64,000 nt of DNA from contig JAFAIM010000060.1 of assembly GCA_019236735.1 (NCBI GenBank), forward strand, positions 62,001-126,000. The letters are read 5' to 3'. The position numbers and the translations under genes are program-made. The notes under the pieces are model-generated. The model had not been told where the DNA came from. It did not search any database and was given only the letters and a program-made list of their open reading frames with translations. Shown here piece by piece: positions 28,867 through 41,962 of the stretch (its first letter is position 1; every line of letters starts with the position of its first letter). The stretch is from Burkholderiaceae bacterium. Lineage in GTDB: Bacteria > Pseudomonadota > Gammaproteobacteria > Burkholderiales > Burkholderiaceae_F.

Positions 28867-29295
28867 GTGTTTCAGGGTTCTTCGCAGCTCACGCTGGACG
28901 GCAAGGGACGCATTTCGGTCCCCAGCCGGCACCGCGACGTACTTGCGGCGCAGTGCGACGGGCGTTTGACGCTGACCCGCCACCCGGACGGGTGCCTGCT
29001 GGTGTATCCGCGCCCCGTGTGGGAAGCACGGCGGGAGGCGATTGCGGCGATGCCGTACTCGTGGCGCGGGCTGCAGCGCCTGCTGCTCGGTAGTGCGGCC
29101 GACGCCGAAATCGACAGCGCCGGCCGGGTTCTGGTGCCAGCGGAATTGCGAGAGGCGGCTGGCCTCGAGCGCGATGTGATGCTGCTCGGAATGGCCACCC
29201 ACTTCGAGCTGTGGGACGTGGCGCGACTGCACGAGCAGGAGCAGAAACAGCTCGCGCAAGCGCTGCCGGAATCCACGGCGTCATTTTCGTTCTAA
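28867..29295 (+). CDS. mraZ: Transcriptional regulator MraZ
   Basis: MFQGSSQLTLDGKGRISVPSRHRDVL; start of dcw cluster; GTG start. Confidence 0.95.
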   Translation: MFQGSSQLTLDGKGRISVPSRHRDVLAAQCDGRLTLTRHPDGCLLVYPRPVWEARREAIAAMPYSWRGLQRLLLGSAADAEIDSAGRVLVPAELREAAGLERDVMLLGMATHFELWDVARLHEQEQKQLAQALPESTASFSF

Positions 29296-29301
29296 GCGTG
29301 G

Positions 29302-30282
29302 ATGAGCTGCGCGACTTCGGCGGATGTGCGCGAGCACCGCACGGTGCTTCTGGACTCCGCTATCGAGATGCTGGTGACCGATCCGAAGGCCGTCTATTTG
29401 GATGCCACGTATGGGCGCGGCGGTCACGCCCGCCGCATCCTGCAGCGGCTCGCCCCGGATGGGCGCCTAATTGCGCTGGACCGGGATCCGGACGCAGCGC
29501 GCGATGCCTCCTCGATCGCAGACCCTCGCTTCGAGTTCGTGCGCACGCGCTTTTCCCGGTTGACCGAGGTGCTTGCCGAGCGCGCAGTCTCGGCGATTGG
29601 CGGATTGCTGATGGATCTGGGCGTGTCTTCGCCGCAGCTCGACGATGCGGCGCGCGGCTTCTCGCTGCGGCTGGACGGACCACTGGACATGCGGATGGAT
29701 CCCGACAGCGGCCCGTCGGCAGCGCAATGGCTTGCACAAGCGGACCTCGCGCAGGTGCGCCGGGTGCTGCGCGAGTACGGAGATGAGCGGTTTGCTGCAC
29801 AGATTGCAAAGGCGATTGTGGCTCGCCGGTCGGATGGCCGGCCGCTCGAACGGACTTCCGAGCTGGCCGCTGTCGTCGCGCGCGCGATCCCCGTCAAAGA
29901 CCGCAAGGACCCGAACCAGCATCCGGCCACGCGCACTTTTCAGGCTTTACGGATTTTCCTCAATCAAGAGTTGGAGGAGCTGGCGCTGACGCTCGAAGCC
30001 TCGGTGGCGTGGATGGCGCCGGGGGCGCGCATGGTCGTGATCAGCTTCCACTCGTTGGAGGACCGGATCGTGAAAACCTTCGTCTCGCGCAACGCACATC
30101 CGGAGCGGCACCTGCCGCGCCTGCCGCTTCGCGCGACACAGCTGCCGCCGCCGTTGTTGCGCCCGCTGGCGCGCGTTCGGCCCGATCCGGCGGAGGTCGC
30201 TGCCAACCCACGTGCGCGCTCGGCGCTGATGCGCGTTGCCGAGCGCACGGCCGCTCCGGCGCAGGCAGGCGTGCAGTGTTGA
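29302..30282 (+). CDS. rsmH: 16S rRNA m4C1402 methyltransferase RsmH
   Basis: EHRTVLLDSAIEML, DATYGRGGHARRIL, LMDLGVSSPQLD, RGFSLRLDGPLDMRMD. Confidence 0.96.
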   Translation: MSCATSADVREHRTVLLDSAIEMLVTDPKAVYLDATYGRGGHARRILQRLAPDGRLIALDRDPDAARDASSIADPRFEFVRTRFSRLTEVLAERAVSAIGGLLMDLGVSSPQLDDAARGFSLRLDGPLDMRMDPDSGPSAAQWLAQADLAQVRRVLREYGDERFAAQIAKAIVARRSDGRPLERTSELAAVVARAIPVKDRKDPNQHPATRTFQALRIFLNQELEELALTLEASVAWMAPGARMVVISFHSLEDRIVKTFVSRNAHPERHLPRLPLRATQLPPPLLRPLARVRPDPAEVAANPRARSALMRVAERTAAPAQAGVQC

Positions 30283-30317
30283 GAGCGCACCTCGATGGTC
30301 CCTGCCCGTAATCAGCC

Positions 30318-30626
30318 ATGACCGACAGCAATCGCTCCCGGCTGATCGTCGCGCTGCTGGCCGTCTGCCTGATGGCAAGCGCGCTGGCGCTGATCACCGC
30401 GCAACACCGCGCGCGCGATCTGTTCGCCGATCTGGAAGTGGCGCAGCAGCTCGGCCGGCAGCGCGAGGCCGAAGGCAACCGGCTGCGAATTGAGCTGGGA
30501 CGGGCGAGCCAGCCGGCGGTGATCGAAGCTGCTGCGCGCGCCATCGGTATGCGACCGATCGATCCCGATCACACGACGCTGCTGCCACCGACGCCACGCG
30601 GCGAGCAGCCCGCGGAGCAACCGTGA
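30318..30626 (+). CDS. ftsL: Cell division protein FtsL
   Basis: Small single-TM protein between rsmH and ftsI. Confidence 0.88.
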   Translation: MTDSNRSRLIVALLAVCLMASALALITAQHRARDLFADLEVAQQLGRQREAEGNRLRIELGRASQPAVIEAAARAIGMRPIDPDHTTLLPPTPRGEQPAEQP

Positions 30627-32485
30627 AACAGGCGCGCACCTCTTCCAGCGCGACACCGGCTGCGGGGCGGCGCGCGCGAATGCGCCGCGCATCAGGTGGC
30701 TCGGGCGCCTCGGGGCCCAGCACAAACAATCCCTTGCTGGCGGTCCGCCTGCCAGCCTGGCGCTCGCGCTTGTTGTTGTTCGGTTTGTTCTGCGGTTTCG
30801 TCTCGTTGGCCGCTCGCGCGTTTTATCTTCAGGGCGGAGTTTCGACGCAGTTCCTGCAGCGGCAAGGCGAGGCACGCTACGCGCGAACCTTGAATGTCGC
30901 CGCCAATCGCGGTGCGATCACCGATCGCAACGGTGTTGTGCTCGCCTCCTCGGTGCCCGCGCGTGGCGTGTGGGCGATCCCGGAAGAGGTCGACGCCGGT
31001 AAGCGTGCCGTCGCGCAGCTGGCGCAGGTGCTGGAGGTCCCGGCTGCCGAGCTGCGGCAGCGGCTGGCGGGGCAGGACCGCAGCTTCGTTTACCTGAAAC
31101 GCCAGGTCGAACCGCAGATCGCGCAACGCGTCGAATCGTTCAACCTCGCCGGCATCCACACCAGCCGCGAATTCCGGCGTCTGTATCCGGAAGGGGCGAT
31201 TACGGCGCAGCTGTTGGGCTTCACCGACGTCGAGGATCGCGGGCAGGACGGCATCGAGCTCGCGTTCGAGCACACGTTGGCGGGCCGTCCGGGCTTGCGG
31301 CACGTGATCAAGGACCGCCTCGGGCGCGCGGTTGAGGACGATTGGGTGCGCGAGCCGATCGAAGGTCGCGACGTGCGGCTTTCGATCGACGACCGCATTC
31401 AGTACATCGCGTATGCGTCGCTGCGTTCCGCGGTCGAAGCCAGTCAGGCGCATGGCGGCTCGATTGTCGTGCTCGACGTAGCCAGCGGCGGAATCCTTGC
31501 CCTGACCAGCTGGCCCAGCTTCGACCCTGCCCGACGCGACCAGATGCAGGGGCAAGCGCTGCGGGACCGTGCCGTCTCCGACACCTTCGAGCCGGGCTCG
31601 ACGATGAAGCCGTTTTCGATCGCCACCGCGCTGGAGAACGGCGTTGTCGCACCGCAGTCGACGTTCGATACCGATCCCGGCTGGATGCGCATCGGGGGAC
31701 GAACCATTAGCGATACCAGTTCGCACGGGGTGTTGACGGTCGAGCAGATCGTCGCCAAGTCGAGCAATGTCGGCACTGCCAAGATCGCACTTCGCCTGCC
31801 GGCACAGGCGCTGTGGGACACCTTGACCGCGGTCGGCTTCGGCCAGGCGCCGCGAGCGGGACTGCCGGGGGCGGTGGCGGGCAGGCTGCGGCCGCCCGGC
31901 GAGTGGCGCCCGATCGAGCAGGCAACGATCGCATACGGCTACGGCGTTTCGGTTTCGCTGCTGCAATTGGCGCGCGCCTATCTCGTGTTCGCGCGCGATG
32001 GCGACATCGTGCCGGTGAGCGTGATGGACGTGGACTCGCCTGCAGCCGCCGTGCAGGTTTTGCGGCCACAGACCGCCCAGGCGATGCGCCGAATGTTGGA
32101 GCTCGCGTGCACCGACGAAGGCACGGCCCCGGCGGCGCGCGTGCCCGGCTACAGTGTTGCCGGCAAAACCGGCACGGCGCGCAAGCTGCACGACGGCCGC
32201 TATTCGGATTCGTACGTGGCTTCGTTCGTGGGGTTCGCTCCGGCTTCCAGCCCGCGAGTGGTGATCGCGGTGACGATCGACGAGCCGCACGGCGCGCGCT
32301 ATTTCGGAGGCGACGTGGCTGCGCCGGTGTTCTCCCGGGTTGCGGCCGGAACCCTGCGTGCGCTGCAGGTGCCGCCGCAGGAGCCGGCGTACGCGCTGGC
32401 CGAGAGCGATGCCGCAGACAGCGCACGCAGCGTCGACAGCGCGCGCAGCGCTCGCAGCGCTCCGGGCGTGCGCAGCGTGCAATGA
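30623..32485 (+). CDS. ftsI: Peptidoglycan transpeptidase FtsI (PBP3)
   Basis: FEPGSTMKPFSIA, SSN, AGKTGTARK motifs. Confidence 0.96.
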   Translation: MKQARTSSSATPAAGRRARMRRASGGSGASGPSTNNPLLAVRLPAWRSRLLLFGLFCGFVSLAARAFYLQGGVSTQFLQRQGEARYARTLNVAANRGAITDRNGVVLASSVPARGVWAIPEEVDAGKRAVAQLAQVLEVPAAELRQRLAGQDRSFVYLKRQVEPQIAQRVESFNLAGIHTSREFRRLYPEGAITAQLLGFTDVEDRGQDGIELAFEHTLAGRPGLRHVIKDRLGRAVEDDWVREPIEGRDVRLSIDDRIQYIAYASLRSAVEASQAHGGSIVVLDVASGGILALTSWPSFDPARRDQMQGQALRDRAVSDTFEPGSTMKPFSIATALENGVVAPQSTFDTDPGWMRIGGRTISDTSSHGVLTVEQIVAKSSNVGTAKIALRLPAQALWDTLTAVGFGQAPRAGLPGAVAGRLRPPGEWRPIEQATIAYGYGVSVSLLQLARAYLVFARDGDIVPVSVMDVDSPAAAVQVLRPQTAQAMRRMLELACTDEGTAPAARVPGYSVAGKTGTARKLHDGRYSDSYVASFVGFAPASSPRVVIAVTIDEPHGARYFGGDVAAPVFSRVAAGTLRALQVPPQEPAYALAESDAADSARSVDSARSARSAPGVRSVQ

Positions 32486-32498
32486 AACGGCAGGCATC

Positions 32499-34088
32499 GT
32501 GAACGAAGCCGACGCGCAACGCCATGCCGCGCAGATCGTGGCTTGGATCCGTTCGAACGCTCCCGCGGCAGCCGATCTTCGGATCGACAGCCGCGAAGTT
32601 CGCCGCGGCGACGTGTTCTTTGCACTGCCGGGAAGGCGAGACGACGGGCGCCGCCACATGCTGGAGGCCGTTTCCCGCGGGGCCGGAGCGATCGTGACGG
32701 AGACGCTGGAAAGCGGCGCGCCGCCGAGCGTGGTGCCGCTGCTGCAGGTTGAACAACTGGCGCCGCAACTGAGCGGCATCGGCGCCGCCTTTTACGGCGA
32801 TCCGACCGCGCGGATGCTGGTGATCGGCGTCACCGGTACCAACGGCAAGACATCGTGCAGCCATTGGATCGCGCAGTTGCTGACTGCCTGTGGGCGGCGC
32901 TGCGGCGTGATCGGGACGGTCGGTTCGGGTTTTCCCGACGCTTTGAGCGCTGACGCCTCCTTGACCACGCCCGACGCGCTTGGCCTGCAACGCCAGGCGC
33001 GCGCACTGATGGACGCGGGCGCTCAGGCGCTCGCGATCGAGGTGTCGTCGATCGGCCTGGATCAACATCGCACCGACGCAATCCGGTTCGACCTTGCCCT
33101 GTTCACGAACCTGACTCGCGACCATCTCGACTACCACGGCTCGATGGCGGAATACCGGCGTGCCAAGGAGCGGCTGTTCGATACTCCTTGCCTCGCGCAG
33201 GCCGTGCTGAATCTGGACGATGATTTCGGCAGACTGCTGGCGCGCCGCTGCCGTTCGCGCATGCTGCGCGCGATCGGCTATCGCGTACAGGGTCCCGCTG
33301 TAGAGGATGTCGAGGCGCGAGCGCCCCTCGACGATGTCGACCTGGAACTGTGTGCCGAGGCGGTTGAGCTGGGCACCGACGGCCTTCGCTTCGACGCGCA
33401 TCTGCGGCGTGCGGGCGCGCCCGAACCTGCCGTCGCGGTGCGGGCACCGGTGATCGGCCGTTTCAACGTCTCCAACGTTCTTGGCGTGTTCGGCACTGCG
33501 CTGGCGGCGGGGGTCGAGGCGCTCGATGCTGCCGCCGCCCTGCAACGCTTGCGTCCGCCAGCGGGACGCTTGCAACCGGTCGAGCTCGGGCGGCAGGTAC
33601 CGGCAGCGGGGCTGCCGCTCGTGCTGGTCGATTATGCGCACACGCCGGACGCGATCGACCAGGCGCTCGCAGCGCTGCGGCCGGTTGCGCAAGCGCGCGC
33701 AGGCCGTCTGTGGATCGTCTTTGGTGCCGGTGGGGACCGCGATGCGGGCAAGCGCCCCGAGATGGGAGCGGCCGCGGCGCGTGGCGCCGACTGCATTGTG
33801 GTGACCAGCGACAACCCGCGTAGCGAGGATCCCACCCGCATCGTCGAGCAAATCGTCGCCGGCGCAGTCGGCTCAGGGGTACGGCCGGAGCGCACCGAAG
33901 ATCGCGCTCGAGCGATCGCGGGCGCGGTCGCGCGGGCCGATTCGCGCGACGTCGTCCTGATCGCCGGCAAAGGACACGAGCAGTACCAGGAAGTGGCAGG
34001 CCGACGGCTGCCGTTCTCCGACGTGGAATGCGCGCGCGCTGCGCTGGAGCGCCGCGCGGGCCAGGCGGCACAGGCGGGGGCAGGATGA
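32499..34088 (+). CDS. murE: UDP-MurNAc-tripeptide synthetase MurE
   Basis: [14 protein letters not shown]; dcw order; GTG start. Confidence 0.95.
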   Translation: MNEADAQRHAAQIVAWIRSNAPAAADLRIDSREVRRGDVFFALPGRRDDGRRHMLEAVSRGAGAIVTETLESGAPPSVVPLLQVEQLAPQLSGIGAAFYGDPTARMLVIGVTGTNGKTSCSHWIAQLLTACGRRCGVIGTVGSGFPDALSADASLTTPDALGLQRQARALMDAGAQALAIEVSSIGLDQHRTDAIRFDLALFTNLTRDHLDYHGSMAEYRRAKERLFDTPCLAQAVLNLDDDFGRLLARRCRSRMLRAIGYRVQGPAVEDVEARAPLDDVDLELCAEAVELGTDGLRFDAHLRRAGAPEPAVAVRAPVIGRFNVSNVLGVFGTALAAGVEALDAAAALQRLRPPAGRLQPVELGRQVPAAGLPLVLVDYAHTPDAIDQALAALRPVAQARAGRLWIVFGAGGDRDAGKRPEMGAAAARGADCIVVTSDNPRSEDPTRIVEQIVAGAVGSGVRPERTEDRARAIAGAVARADSRDVVLIAGKGHEQYQEVAGRRLPFSDVECARAALERRAGQAAQAGAG

Positions 34089-35467
34089 TCAGCTTGGGTG
34101 AGCTTGCGCTCGCGATCGACGGCGCTGCTACAGATAGCCCGGACGTCCGGATCGACTCGGTCAGCACCGATTCGCGCACGCTTGTCACCGGAGCGCTGTT
34201 CGTCGCGCTGCGCGGCCCTCGCTTCGACGGCCACGACTTCGCGGCACAGGCGCGCCAACGAGGGGCGGCGGCGCTGATGGTGGAGCACGCGGTCGCGGTC
34301 GATTGCCCGCAGCTCAGGGTGCCCGATTCGCTGCGAGCGCTCGGCCGCGCAGCTGCGCACTGGCGCGGCGGCTTTTCGCTTCCGGTACTCGCGGTGACCG
34401 GTAGCAACGGCAAGACCACGCTGACGCAGATGATCGCTTCGATCTTCGCGCGCACCTACGGCGAGCGCGACGGCCGCGCTGCGTGGCTGGCCACGCGCGG
34501 CAATTTGAACAACGAAATCGGCCTGCCGCTGATGCTGCTCGAGCTGCGGGTGCACCATCGAGTGGCCGTGTTCGAGCTTGGGATGAACCATCCCGGCGAG
34601 ATCGCGGAGCTCGCGCAAATGGCGCGGCCGACGCTGGCGGTCGTGAACAACGCTCAGCGCGAGCACCAGGAATTCCTGTCGTCGCGCGAGGCCACCGCGA
34701 GAGAGAACGGCGCGGTGCTGGCGGCGCTGCCGAACGATGGCATCGCGCTGTTCCCTTCCGACGATCCGTGCGCGCCGATCTGGCGCGAGCTCGCCGGCTT
34801 GCGACGCGTGATCGACTTCGCGCGCAGCGGCCCTGCCGCCGTCACCGCTCGCTGGCAGGTTCGCCCCGGGGGTAGCCGGATCCACATCGCCGCTCCGGGC
34901 GCCGCGCTCGACGTGAACCTCTCGCTTGCCGGCGCCCACAACGTACACAACGCGCTGGCAGCGGCCTCCTGCGGCCTGGCACTGGGGATTGCACCTGCTG
35001 CGATCGTCGCAGGCCTGGAGGCGTTTCGGGCCGTGGCCGGGCGCGGAAGACGCCTGGCCGGGGCGCATGGCACCGTAGTGATCGACGACAGTTACAACGC
35101 CAACCCGGATTCGGTGCGCGCTGCCATCGACCTGCTCGCGGCGGAGACGCCGCCGCGCCTGTTGTTGCTGGGTGACATGGGCGAGGTCGGCGAGCAGGGA
35201 CCGCAGTTTCACCGCGAAATCGGCGAGTACGCGCGCGATCGCGGAATCGAGGCGTTGCTCGCGGCAGGGCCTGCATCGCTCGAGGCTGTGCGTGCATTCG
35301 GCGGCGGCGCGCGCCATTTCGACGACGCGGAAGGGTTGATCGCCGCGCTGCCTCCATTGTTGCGTGGCGGCACGGTGCTCGTGAAGGGGTCGCGCTTCAT
35401 GCGGATGGAGCGCGTGGTGCAGGCGATCGCGGCCGCGCCGCGGTTGGGTGTCGAAGATGCTGCTTGA
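34085..35467 (+). CDS. murF: UDP-MurNAc-pentapeptide synthetase MurF
   Basis: [37 protein letters not shown] overlap with murE. Confidence 0.95.
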   Translation: MISLGELALAIDGAATDSPDVRIDSVSTDSRTLVTGALFVALRGPRFDGHDFAAQARQRGAAALMVEHAVAVDCPQLRVPDSLRALGRAAAHWRGGFSLPVLAVTGSNGKTTLTQMIASIFARTYGERDGRAAWLATRGNLNNEIGLPLMLLELRVHHRVAVFELGMNHPGEIAELAQMARPTLAVVNNAQREHQEFLSSREATARENGAVLAALPNDGIALFPSDDPCAPIWRELAGLRRVIDFARSGPAAVTARWQVRPGGSRIHIAAPGAALDVNLSLAGAHNVHNALAAASCGLALGIAPAAIVAGLEAFRAVAGRGRRLAGAHGTVVIDDSYNANPDSVRAAIDLLAAETPPRLLLLGDMGEVGEQGPQFHREIGEYARDRGIEALLAAGPASLEAVRAFGGGARHFDDAEGLIAALPPLLRGGTVLVKGSRFMRMERVVQAIAAAPRLGVEDAA

Positions 35468-36611
35468 GTTGTTCCAATGGCTGTCGCAGGACGTGCGCGC
35501 GTTCAATGTGTTCGCGTACCTGACGCTGCGAGCCGTGCTGGCCGCCGGTACCGCTTTGCTGATCGGTCTGATTGCCGGGCCGCGGGTCATCCGGCGTTTG
35601 ACCGAGATGAAAATCGGACAAGCCGTGCGCACGGATGGTCCGCAGTCGCACCTGGAAAAATCCGGGACCCCGACGATGGGCGGCGCTCTGATCCTGATCT
35701 CGATCGTGATCACGACGCTGCTGTGGGCCGATCTGTCGAATCGCTTCATCTGGGTCGTGCTCGCGGTGATGCTCGGGTTCGGCTGGATCGGCTGGGCCGA
35801 CGACTATCGCAAGGTGGTGCGGCGCGACCCGAAAGGCATGCCCGCGCGCGAGAAGTTCTTGTGGCAGACGGTGATCGGAGTGGTCGCGGCGATTTATCTG
35901 GCATTCGCGATTACGGCTCCCAGCACCCCGCGGATGTGGCCGCTGCTGCTCGAGTGGATGTCCAACGGCTTCGCGCTGAAGCTGCCGCCGCGCGCCGATC
36001 TGATCGTTCCGTTCTTCAAGAACGTCGGGTATCCGATGGGCCTGGTGGGTTTCGCCGCGTTGTCGTACTTCGTGATCGTCGGAACCAGCAACGCGGTGAA
36101 CCTGACCGACGGCCTCGATGGGCTGGCGATCATGCCGACCGTGATGATCGGCAGCGCGCTCGGCGTGTTCGCATACGTGGTGGGGCGCGCCGACTGGGCT
36201 CGCTATCTGCTCTTCCCGCACATTCCCGGCGCCGGCGAGCTGGCGATCGTGTGCGGCGCGATATCGGGCGGAGGTCTGGCATTCCTGTGGTTCAACGCGT
36301 ACCCGGCCGAAGTTTTTATGGGCGACGTCGGGGCCCTCGCGCTCGGTGCGGCGCTGGGAACGATCGCGGTGATCACGCGCCAGGAGATCGTCCTGTTCAT
36401 CATGGGCGGCGTGTTCGTCGCCGAGACCGTCTCGGTGGTCATGCAGGTGGCGTATTTCCGCTTCACCGGTGGGCGACGCATCTTCCGGATGGCGCCGCTG
36501 CACCACCACTACGAGCTTTCGGGCTGGAAGGAGAACCAGGTAGTGGTGCGCTTCTGGATCATCACGATGATCCTCGTGCTGATCGGCCTCTCAACCCTGA
36601 AGATCCGATGA
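35457..36611 (+). CDS. mraY: Phospho-MurNAc-pentapeptide transferase MraY
   Basis: [35 protein letters not shown]. Confidence 0.96.
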   Translation: MLLELFQWLSQDVRAFNVFAYLTLRAVLAAGTALLIGLIAGPRVIRRLTEMKIGQAVRTDGPQSHLEKSGTPTMGGALILISIVITTLLWADLSNRFIWVVLAVMLGFGWIGWADDYRKVVRRDPKGMPAREKFLWQTVIGVVAAIYLAFAITAPSTPRMWPLLLEWMSNGFALKLPPRADLIVPFFKNVGYPMGLVGFAALSYFVIVGTSNAVNLTDGLDGLAIMPTVMIGSALGVFAYVVGRADWARYLLFPHIPGAGELAIVCGAISGGGLAFLWFNAYPAEVFMGDVGALALGAALGTIAVITRQEIVLFIMGGVFVAETVSVVMQVAYFRFTGGRRIFRMAPLHHHYELSGWKENQVVVRFWIITMILVLIGLSTLKIR

Positions 36612-38182
36612 ATCGGCGATCCAAGCATCGGCCGGGGGAGAACGAGGCGGCTGGCGCAGCGTCGAACACGGCCTCGGTGCCTTCCTCGCGCGCGCTGATT
36701 CTCGGCCTGGGCCAGAGCGGTATGGCGATGGCGCGCTGGCTCGCGCGCGAAGGCTGGCAGCTGCGGGTGGCTGACACGCGCGCTGAGCCGCCGATGCTGG
36801 CGGCGCTGCGGCAGGAAATGCCGCAAGCGGAATTTCGAGCGGGAAACTTCGAGGCTGAGCTTCTCGAAGGGGTCGCACGGGTCGCGATCAGCCCCGGTCT
36901 GCCGCCGCATCGCGCGCCGGTCGCACCGTTGTTGCAGGCGGCGCGCAAGGCGCGCGTGCCCCTCGCCGGCGAAATCGAGCTGTTCGCGCAGGCGCTCGCG
37001 CGCCTGCGTGCCGAGCGCGATATTCGGCCGAGGCTGATCGGTGTGACCGGAACCAACGGCAAGACCACGACGACCAGCTTGGTCGGGGCGATGGTGCGGG
37101 AATGCGGATTCGACGTTGCGGTGGCGGGCAACATCGCGCCGGCTGCTCTCGACGTGCTGGCGCAGCGGCTCGATGCCGGGCACTTGCCGGACGTGTGGGT
37201 GCTGGAGCTGTCGAGCTTCCAGCTGCAGACCACCACGACGCTGGCGTGCGATGCCGCCGCGATCCTGAACCTCACAGAAGACCACCTGGATTGGCACGGT
37301 TCGATGGAACACTACGCGCAGGCCAAGGCGCGCATCCTGGCCCGCGGCACCGTCGCGGTATTGAATCGAGCCGATGCCGCCGTTATGGCGCTGGCGCCGC
37401 CGGCGGCGAAGGTGTGCAGCTTCGGCCCGGATGCCCCGCAGAGCTGCGGGCAATTTGGTCTCGTGCACGACCGCGGCATCGACTGGCTCGCTTTGGCGGA
37501 AGACCCGGAGCAGCGGCCGGCGCGCGCGCGCGGCGCGCCGGCGCGAGAAGGGCAGCAACCAGGCTCCGTCTATGTGCGCCGCTTGATGCCGTCGGACGCT
37601 TTGGCGATCCACGGCCGGCACAACGCGATGAATGCGCTGGCGGCGCTCGCACTGGTGCGCGCAATCGGCTGTCCCCTCGGTCCCGCGCTGCAGGCCTTGC
37701 GCCGGTATCGGGGTGAAGCGCACCGCACCGAGCGCGTCGCGATCGTCGACGGCGTCGAGTACTACGACGACAGCAAGGGCACCAACGTCGGTGCGACGCT
37801 TGCCGCGATCGAGGGGCTGGCGCGCGAAGGTCGCCGCCTCGTCGTGATCCTGGGGGGCGACGGCAAAGGACAGCGCTTCGACCCGCTCGCACCGGCGGTA
37901 GCCGCGCACGCGCGCGCGGTGCTGCTGATCGGACGCGACGGAACGCTGATCCAGCAGGCGCTGCAGGCGGCGTCGGACGCCTCCAATATTCCACTGGTCG
38001 CTGCTGCAACTCTGCCCGAGGCCGTACAGCGTGCGAGCGATCTGGCACGCCCGGGCGACGCAGTGCTGCTGTCGCCCGCCTGCGCGAGCTTCGACATGTT
38101 CCGCGACTACGCTCACCGGGCGCAGGTGTTCGTGCAGGCGGTGATGCAACTGCCGCAGGCGGCGAGGCTGTTATGCGGCTGA
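36608..38182 (+). CDS. murD: UDP-MurNAc-alanine--D-glutamate ligase MurD
   Basis: [49 protein letters not shown]. Confidence 0.95.
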   Translation: MNRRSKHRPGENEAAGAASNTASVPSSRALILGLGQSGMAMARWLAREGWQLRVADTRAEPPMLAALRQEMPQAEFRAGNFEAELLEGVARVAISPGLPPHRAPVAPLLQAARKARVPLAGEIELFAQALARLRAERDIRPRLIGVTGTNGKTTTTSLVGAMVRECGFDVAVAGNIAPAALDVLAQRLDAGHLPDVWVLELSSFQLQTTTTLACDAAAILNLTEDHLDWHGSMEHYAQAKARILARGTVAVLNRADAAVMALAPPAAKVCSFGPDAPQSCGQFGLVHDRGIDWLALAEDPEQRPARARGAPAREGQQPGSVYVRRLMPSDALAIHGRHNAMNALAALALVRAIGCPLGPALQALRRYRGEAHRTERVAIVDGVEYYDDSKGTNVGATLAAIEGLAREGRRLVVILGGDGKGQRFDPLAPAVAAHARAVLLIGRDGTLIQQALQAASDASNIPLVAAATLPEAVQRASDLARPGDAVLLSPACASFDMFRDYAHRAQVFVQAVMQLPQAARLLCG

Positions 38183-39456
38183 GAGAAAGTCTCGGACTGC
38201 GCGGCCGCCGCGTGTACAAGGACGATGATCGCGACGATGACCGCCCATTGCCGGTGGCGCGGCCCCTCGCGCTGGCCGCCTTCGGCGGGTCCGCCTCGGT
38301 GCGTCGCCGGCCGCAAGCGTCGTTCGATCGGATCGACGCGACGCTCGTCGCGGTCGTTGCGGTCCTGCTGATGTTCGGCACCGTGATGGTGTATTCGGCT
38401 TCGATCGCACTGGCCGACTCGCCGCGCTACAGCGTCACCTCGACCCATTTCCTGTTCCGCCACGCTGTATCGATGCTGATCGGCACGGTCGCCGCTTCCA
38501 TCGCGTTCTGCATCCCGAGCGAGCGCTGGCAAAGCCTGGCGCGCTGGGGATTTGTCGCTGGGGTGCTGCTGCTGGTTGCCGTGCTGGTTCCGGGCGTCGG
38601 ATCGGGCGCCCTCGGTGCGCGCCGCTGGATCGCGCTTGGGCCGCTGAATCTGCAGCCTTCCGAGCTGATGAAGCTTGCGTGCGTGCTGTACGCCGCCGAC
38701 TTCACGGTGCGCAAGCAGGACACGATGCACGACTTCCGCAAAGGCTTTCTGCCGATGGCAGGCGTGATGGCGGTGGTCGGCGCGCTGCTGCTGTTGCAAC
38801 CCGACCTCGGTGCGTTCGGGGTGATCGTCGCCATCAGCATGGGAATCCTGTTCCTGGGCGGCGTCAACGGGCGTCTGTTCGCCTCGATCACGGTGGCGCT
38901 GGCAGCAGCGTTCACCGCCGTCATCTGGGCGAGTCCCTGGAGACGCGAGCGCATCTTCGCGTACCTCGATCCGTGGTCCGCCGACAACGCGCTCGGGCGC
39001 GGTTATCAGTTGTCGCATTCGCTGATCGCGTTCGGCCGCGGCGAATGGTTCGGGGTCGGTCTGGGAGGCAGCGTCGAGAAACTGCATTACTTGCCCGAGG
39101 CGCACACCGACTTCATTGTCGCTGTCATCGGCGAGGAGCTCGGCCTGGTGGGGGTGCTCGCGGTGGTGTTCGCCTACTACTGGCTGACGAGGCGCGCGTT
39201 CGAGATCGGCCGTCAAGCAGTGGCGCTGGAGCGAACGTTCGCCGGCCTGGTGGCGCAGGGGGTGGGCCTGTGGATCGGTGTGCAGGCGTTCATCAATATC
39301 GGGGTGGCCACCGGCCTGTTGCCGACCAAAGGTCTGACGCTGCCCTTGATGAGCTACGGTGGCTCGGCGCTGCTGACGTCGCTGGTGGCGCTGGCCTTGC
39401 TGCTGCGCGTCGATTTCGAGAACCGGGCGTTGATGCGGGGAGGCGCAGCCGGATGA
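38173..39456 (+). CDS. ftsW: Peptidoglycan glycosyltransferase FtsW
   Basis: Multi-[33 protein letters not shown]. Confidence 0.95.
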   Translation: MRLRESLGLRGRRVYKDDDRDDDRPLPVARPLALAAFGGSASVRRRPQASFDRIDATLVAVVAVLLMFGTVMVYSASIALADSPRYSVTSTHFLFRHAVSMLIGTVAASIAFCIPSERWQSLARWGFVAGVLLLVAVLVPGVGSGALGARRWIALGPLNLQPSELMKLACVLYAADFTVRKQDTMHDFRKGFLPMAGVMAVVGALLLLQPDLGAFGVIVAISMGILFLGGVNGRLFASITVALAAAFTAVIWASPWRRERIFAYLDPWSADNALGRGYQLSHSLIAFGRGEWFGVGLGGSVEKLHYLPEAHTDFIVAVIGEELGLVGVLAVVFAYYWLTRRAFEIGRQAVALERTFAGLVAQGVGLWIGVQAFINIGVATGLLPTKGLTLPLMSYGGSALLTSLVALALLLRVDFENRALMRGGAAG

Positions 39457-40573
39457 ACGCAGCCGCTTCCGGGTCGGCCGGACGTCGGGTGCAGGCGCGA
39501 CGCCTGATGGTGGTGGCTGCCGGCACCGGCGGGCATGTGATGCCGGGGCTCGCGGTGGCCGAACTGTTGCGCGCGCGCGGCTGGGGTGTCAGCTGGCTTG
39601 GCACTCGCACGGGTATCGAGCGCAGCCTGGTGGCACCGCTTGCGATCGACTTCGACGCGTTGCCGTTTTCCGGGTTGCGCGGCAAGGGCGCTGGCGGAGC
39701 CGCCCGTGGCAGCATCGATCTGGTACGCGCGTTCTTCGCGAGTCGCCGAGTTTTGCGCGAGCGCGCGCCGCACGTCGTGTTCGCTACCGGCGGCTATGTC
39801 GCGGTGCCGGCCGGGGCGGCAGCTGCGACGCGCAGTGTGCCGTTCGCGCTGTTGAACGCCGACGCCGCCCCGCAGCTGTCGATGCGGCTGTTGCGGCCGA
39901 TCACCAACGCCGTGCTATGCGGCTTCGACGGACCGGCGAGCCGGCTGGCAGGCCGGAAGGCAATCGTGACCGGTGCGCCGGTGCGCGCTCCGATTGCACA
40001 GCTGCCTCCACCCGCCCAGCGCTTCGCGAACGCAGCAGGGCGCTTGCGGCTGCTCGTGATCGGCGGCAGCCTTGGCGCGCGCTCTCTCAACGAGACCGTG
40101 CCGGCGGCGATCGGCTTGATGCCGGCCGAACGGCGCCCCTACGTTTTGCATCAGTGCGGCGCTGCCCACGTCGAGGCGACGCGCGCGGCATACGCGCGCG
40201 CCGGCGTGCCAGCCGACGTACGCGGCTTCATCGACGATATTGCGCAGTGCTATCGCGACACCGACCTTGTGGTGTGTCGTTCCGGCGCCATCACGGTGTC
40301 GGAGCTGTGCGCGGCCGGCGTCGCTGCGATCCTGGTTCCGCTGGTCGTGTCCACGACCGATCACCAGCGTGCCAATGCCGAGCTGCTCGCGTCGCACGGC
40401 GCCGCTTTGCATCTGCCGCAGCAGCAATTCGATGCGCCCGTGCTGGCGCGTGCAATCGGCGGCCTGACGCGCGAGCAGCTGCTCCAGATGGCGCAGCGCG
40501 CTCGCGCACTCTCCCATCCCGATGCAACCGCGCAAGTAGCCGACGCGATCGAATCGCTGGCGGGAGGCCGCCG

Positions 40574-40577
<4 letters not shown>
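39453..40577 (+). CDS. murG: UDP-GlcNAc transferase MurG
   Basis: [34 protein letters not shown]. Confidence 0.95.

Positions 40578-41958
<1,381 letters not shown>

Positions 41959-41962
<4 letters not shown>

Noticed and set aside
30692-32779. 695-aa minus-strand ORF over ftsI
   Set aside because: Antisense artefact; ftsI motifs are intact on the plus strand
31707-33851. 714-aa minus-strand ORF across ftsI/murE
   Set aside because: Shadow ORF spanning two well-supported genes on the other strand
33632-35749. 705-aa minus-strand ORF across murE/murF/mraY
   Set aside because: Antisense to three recognised genes; composition typical of a shadow frame
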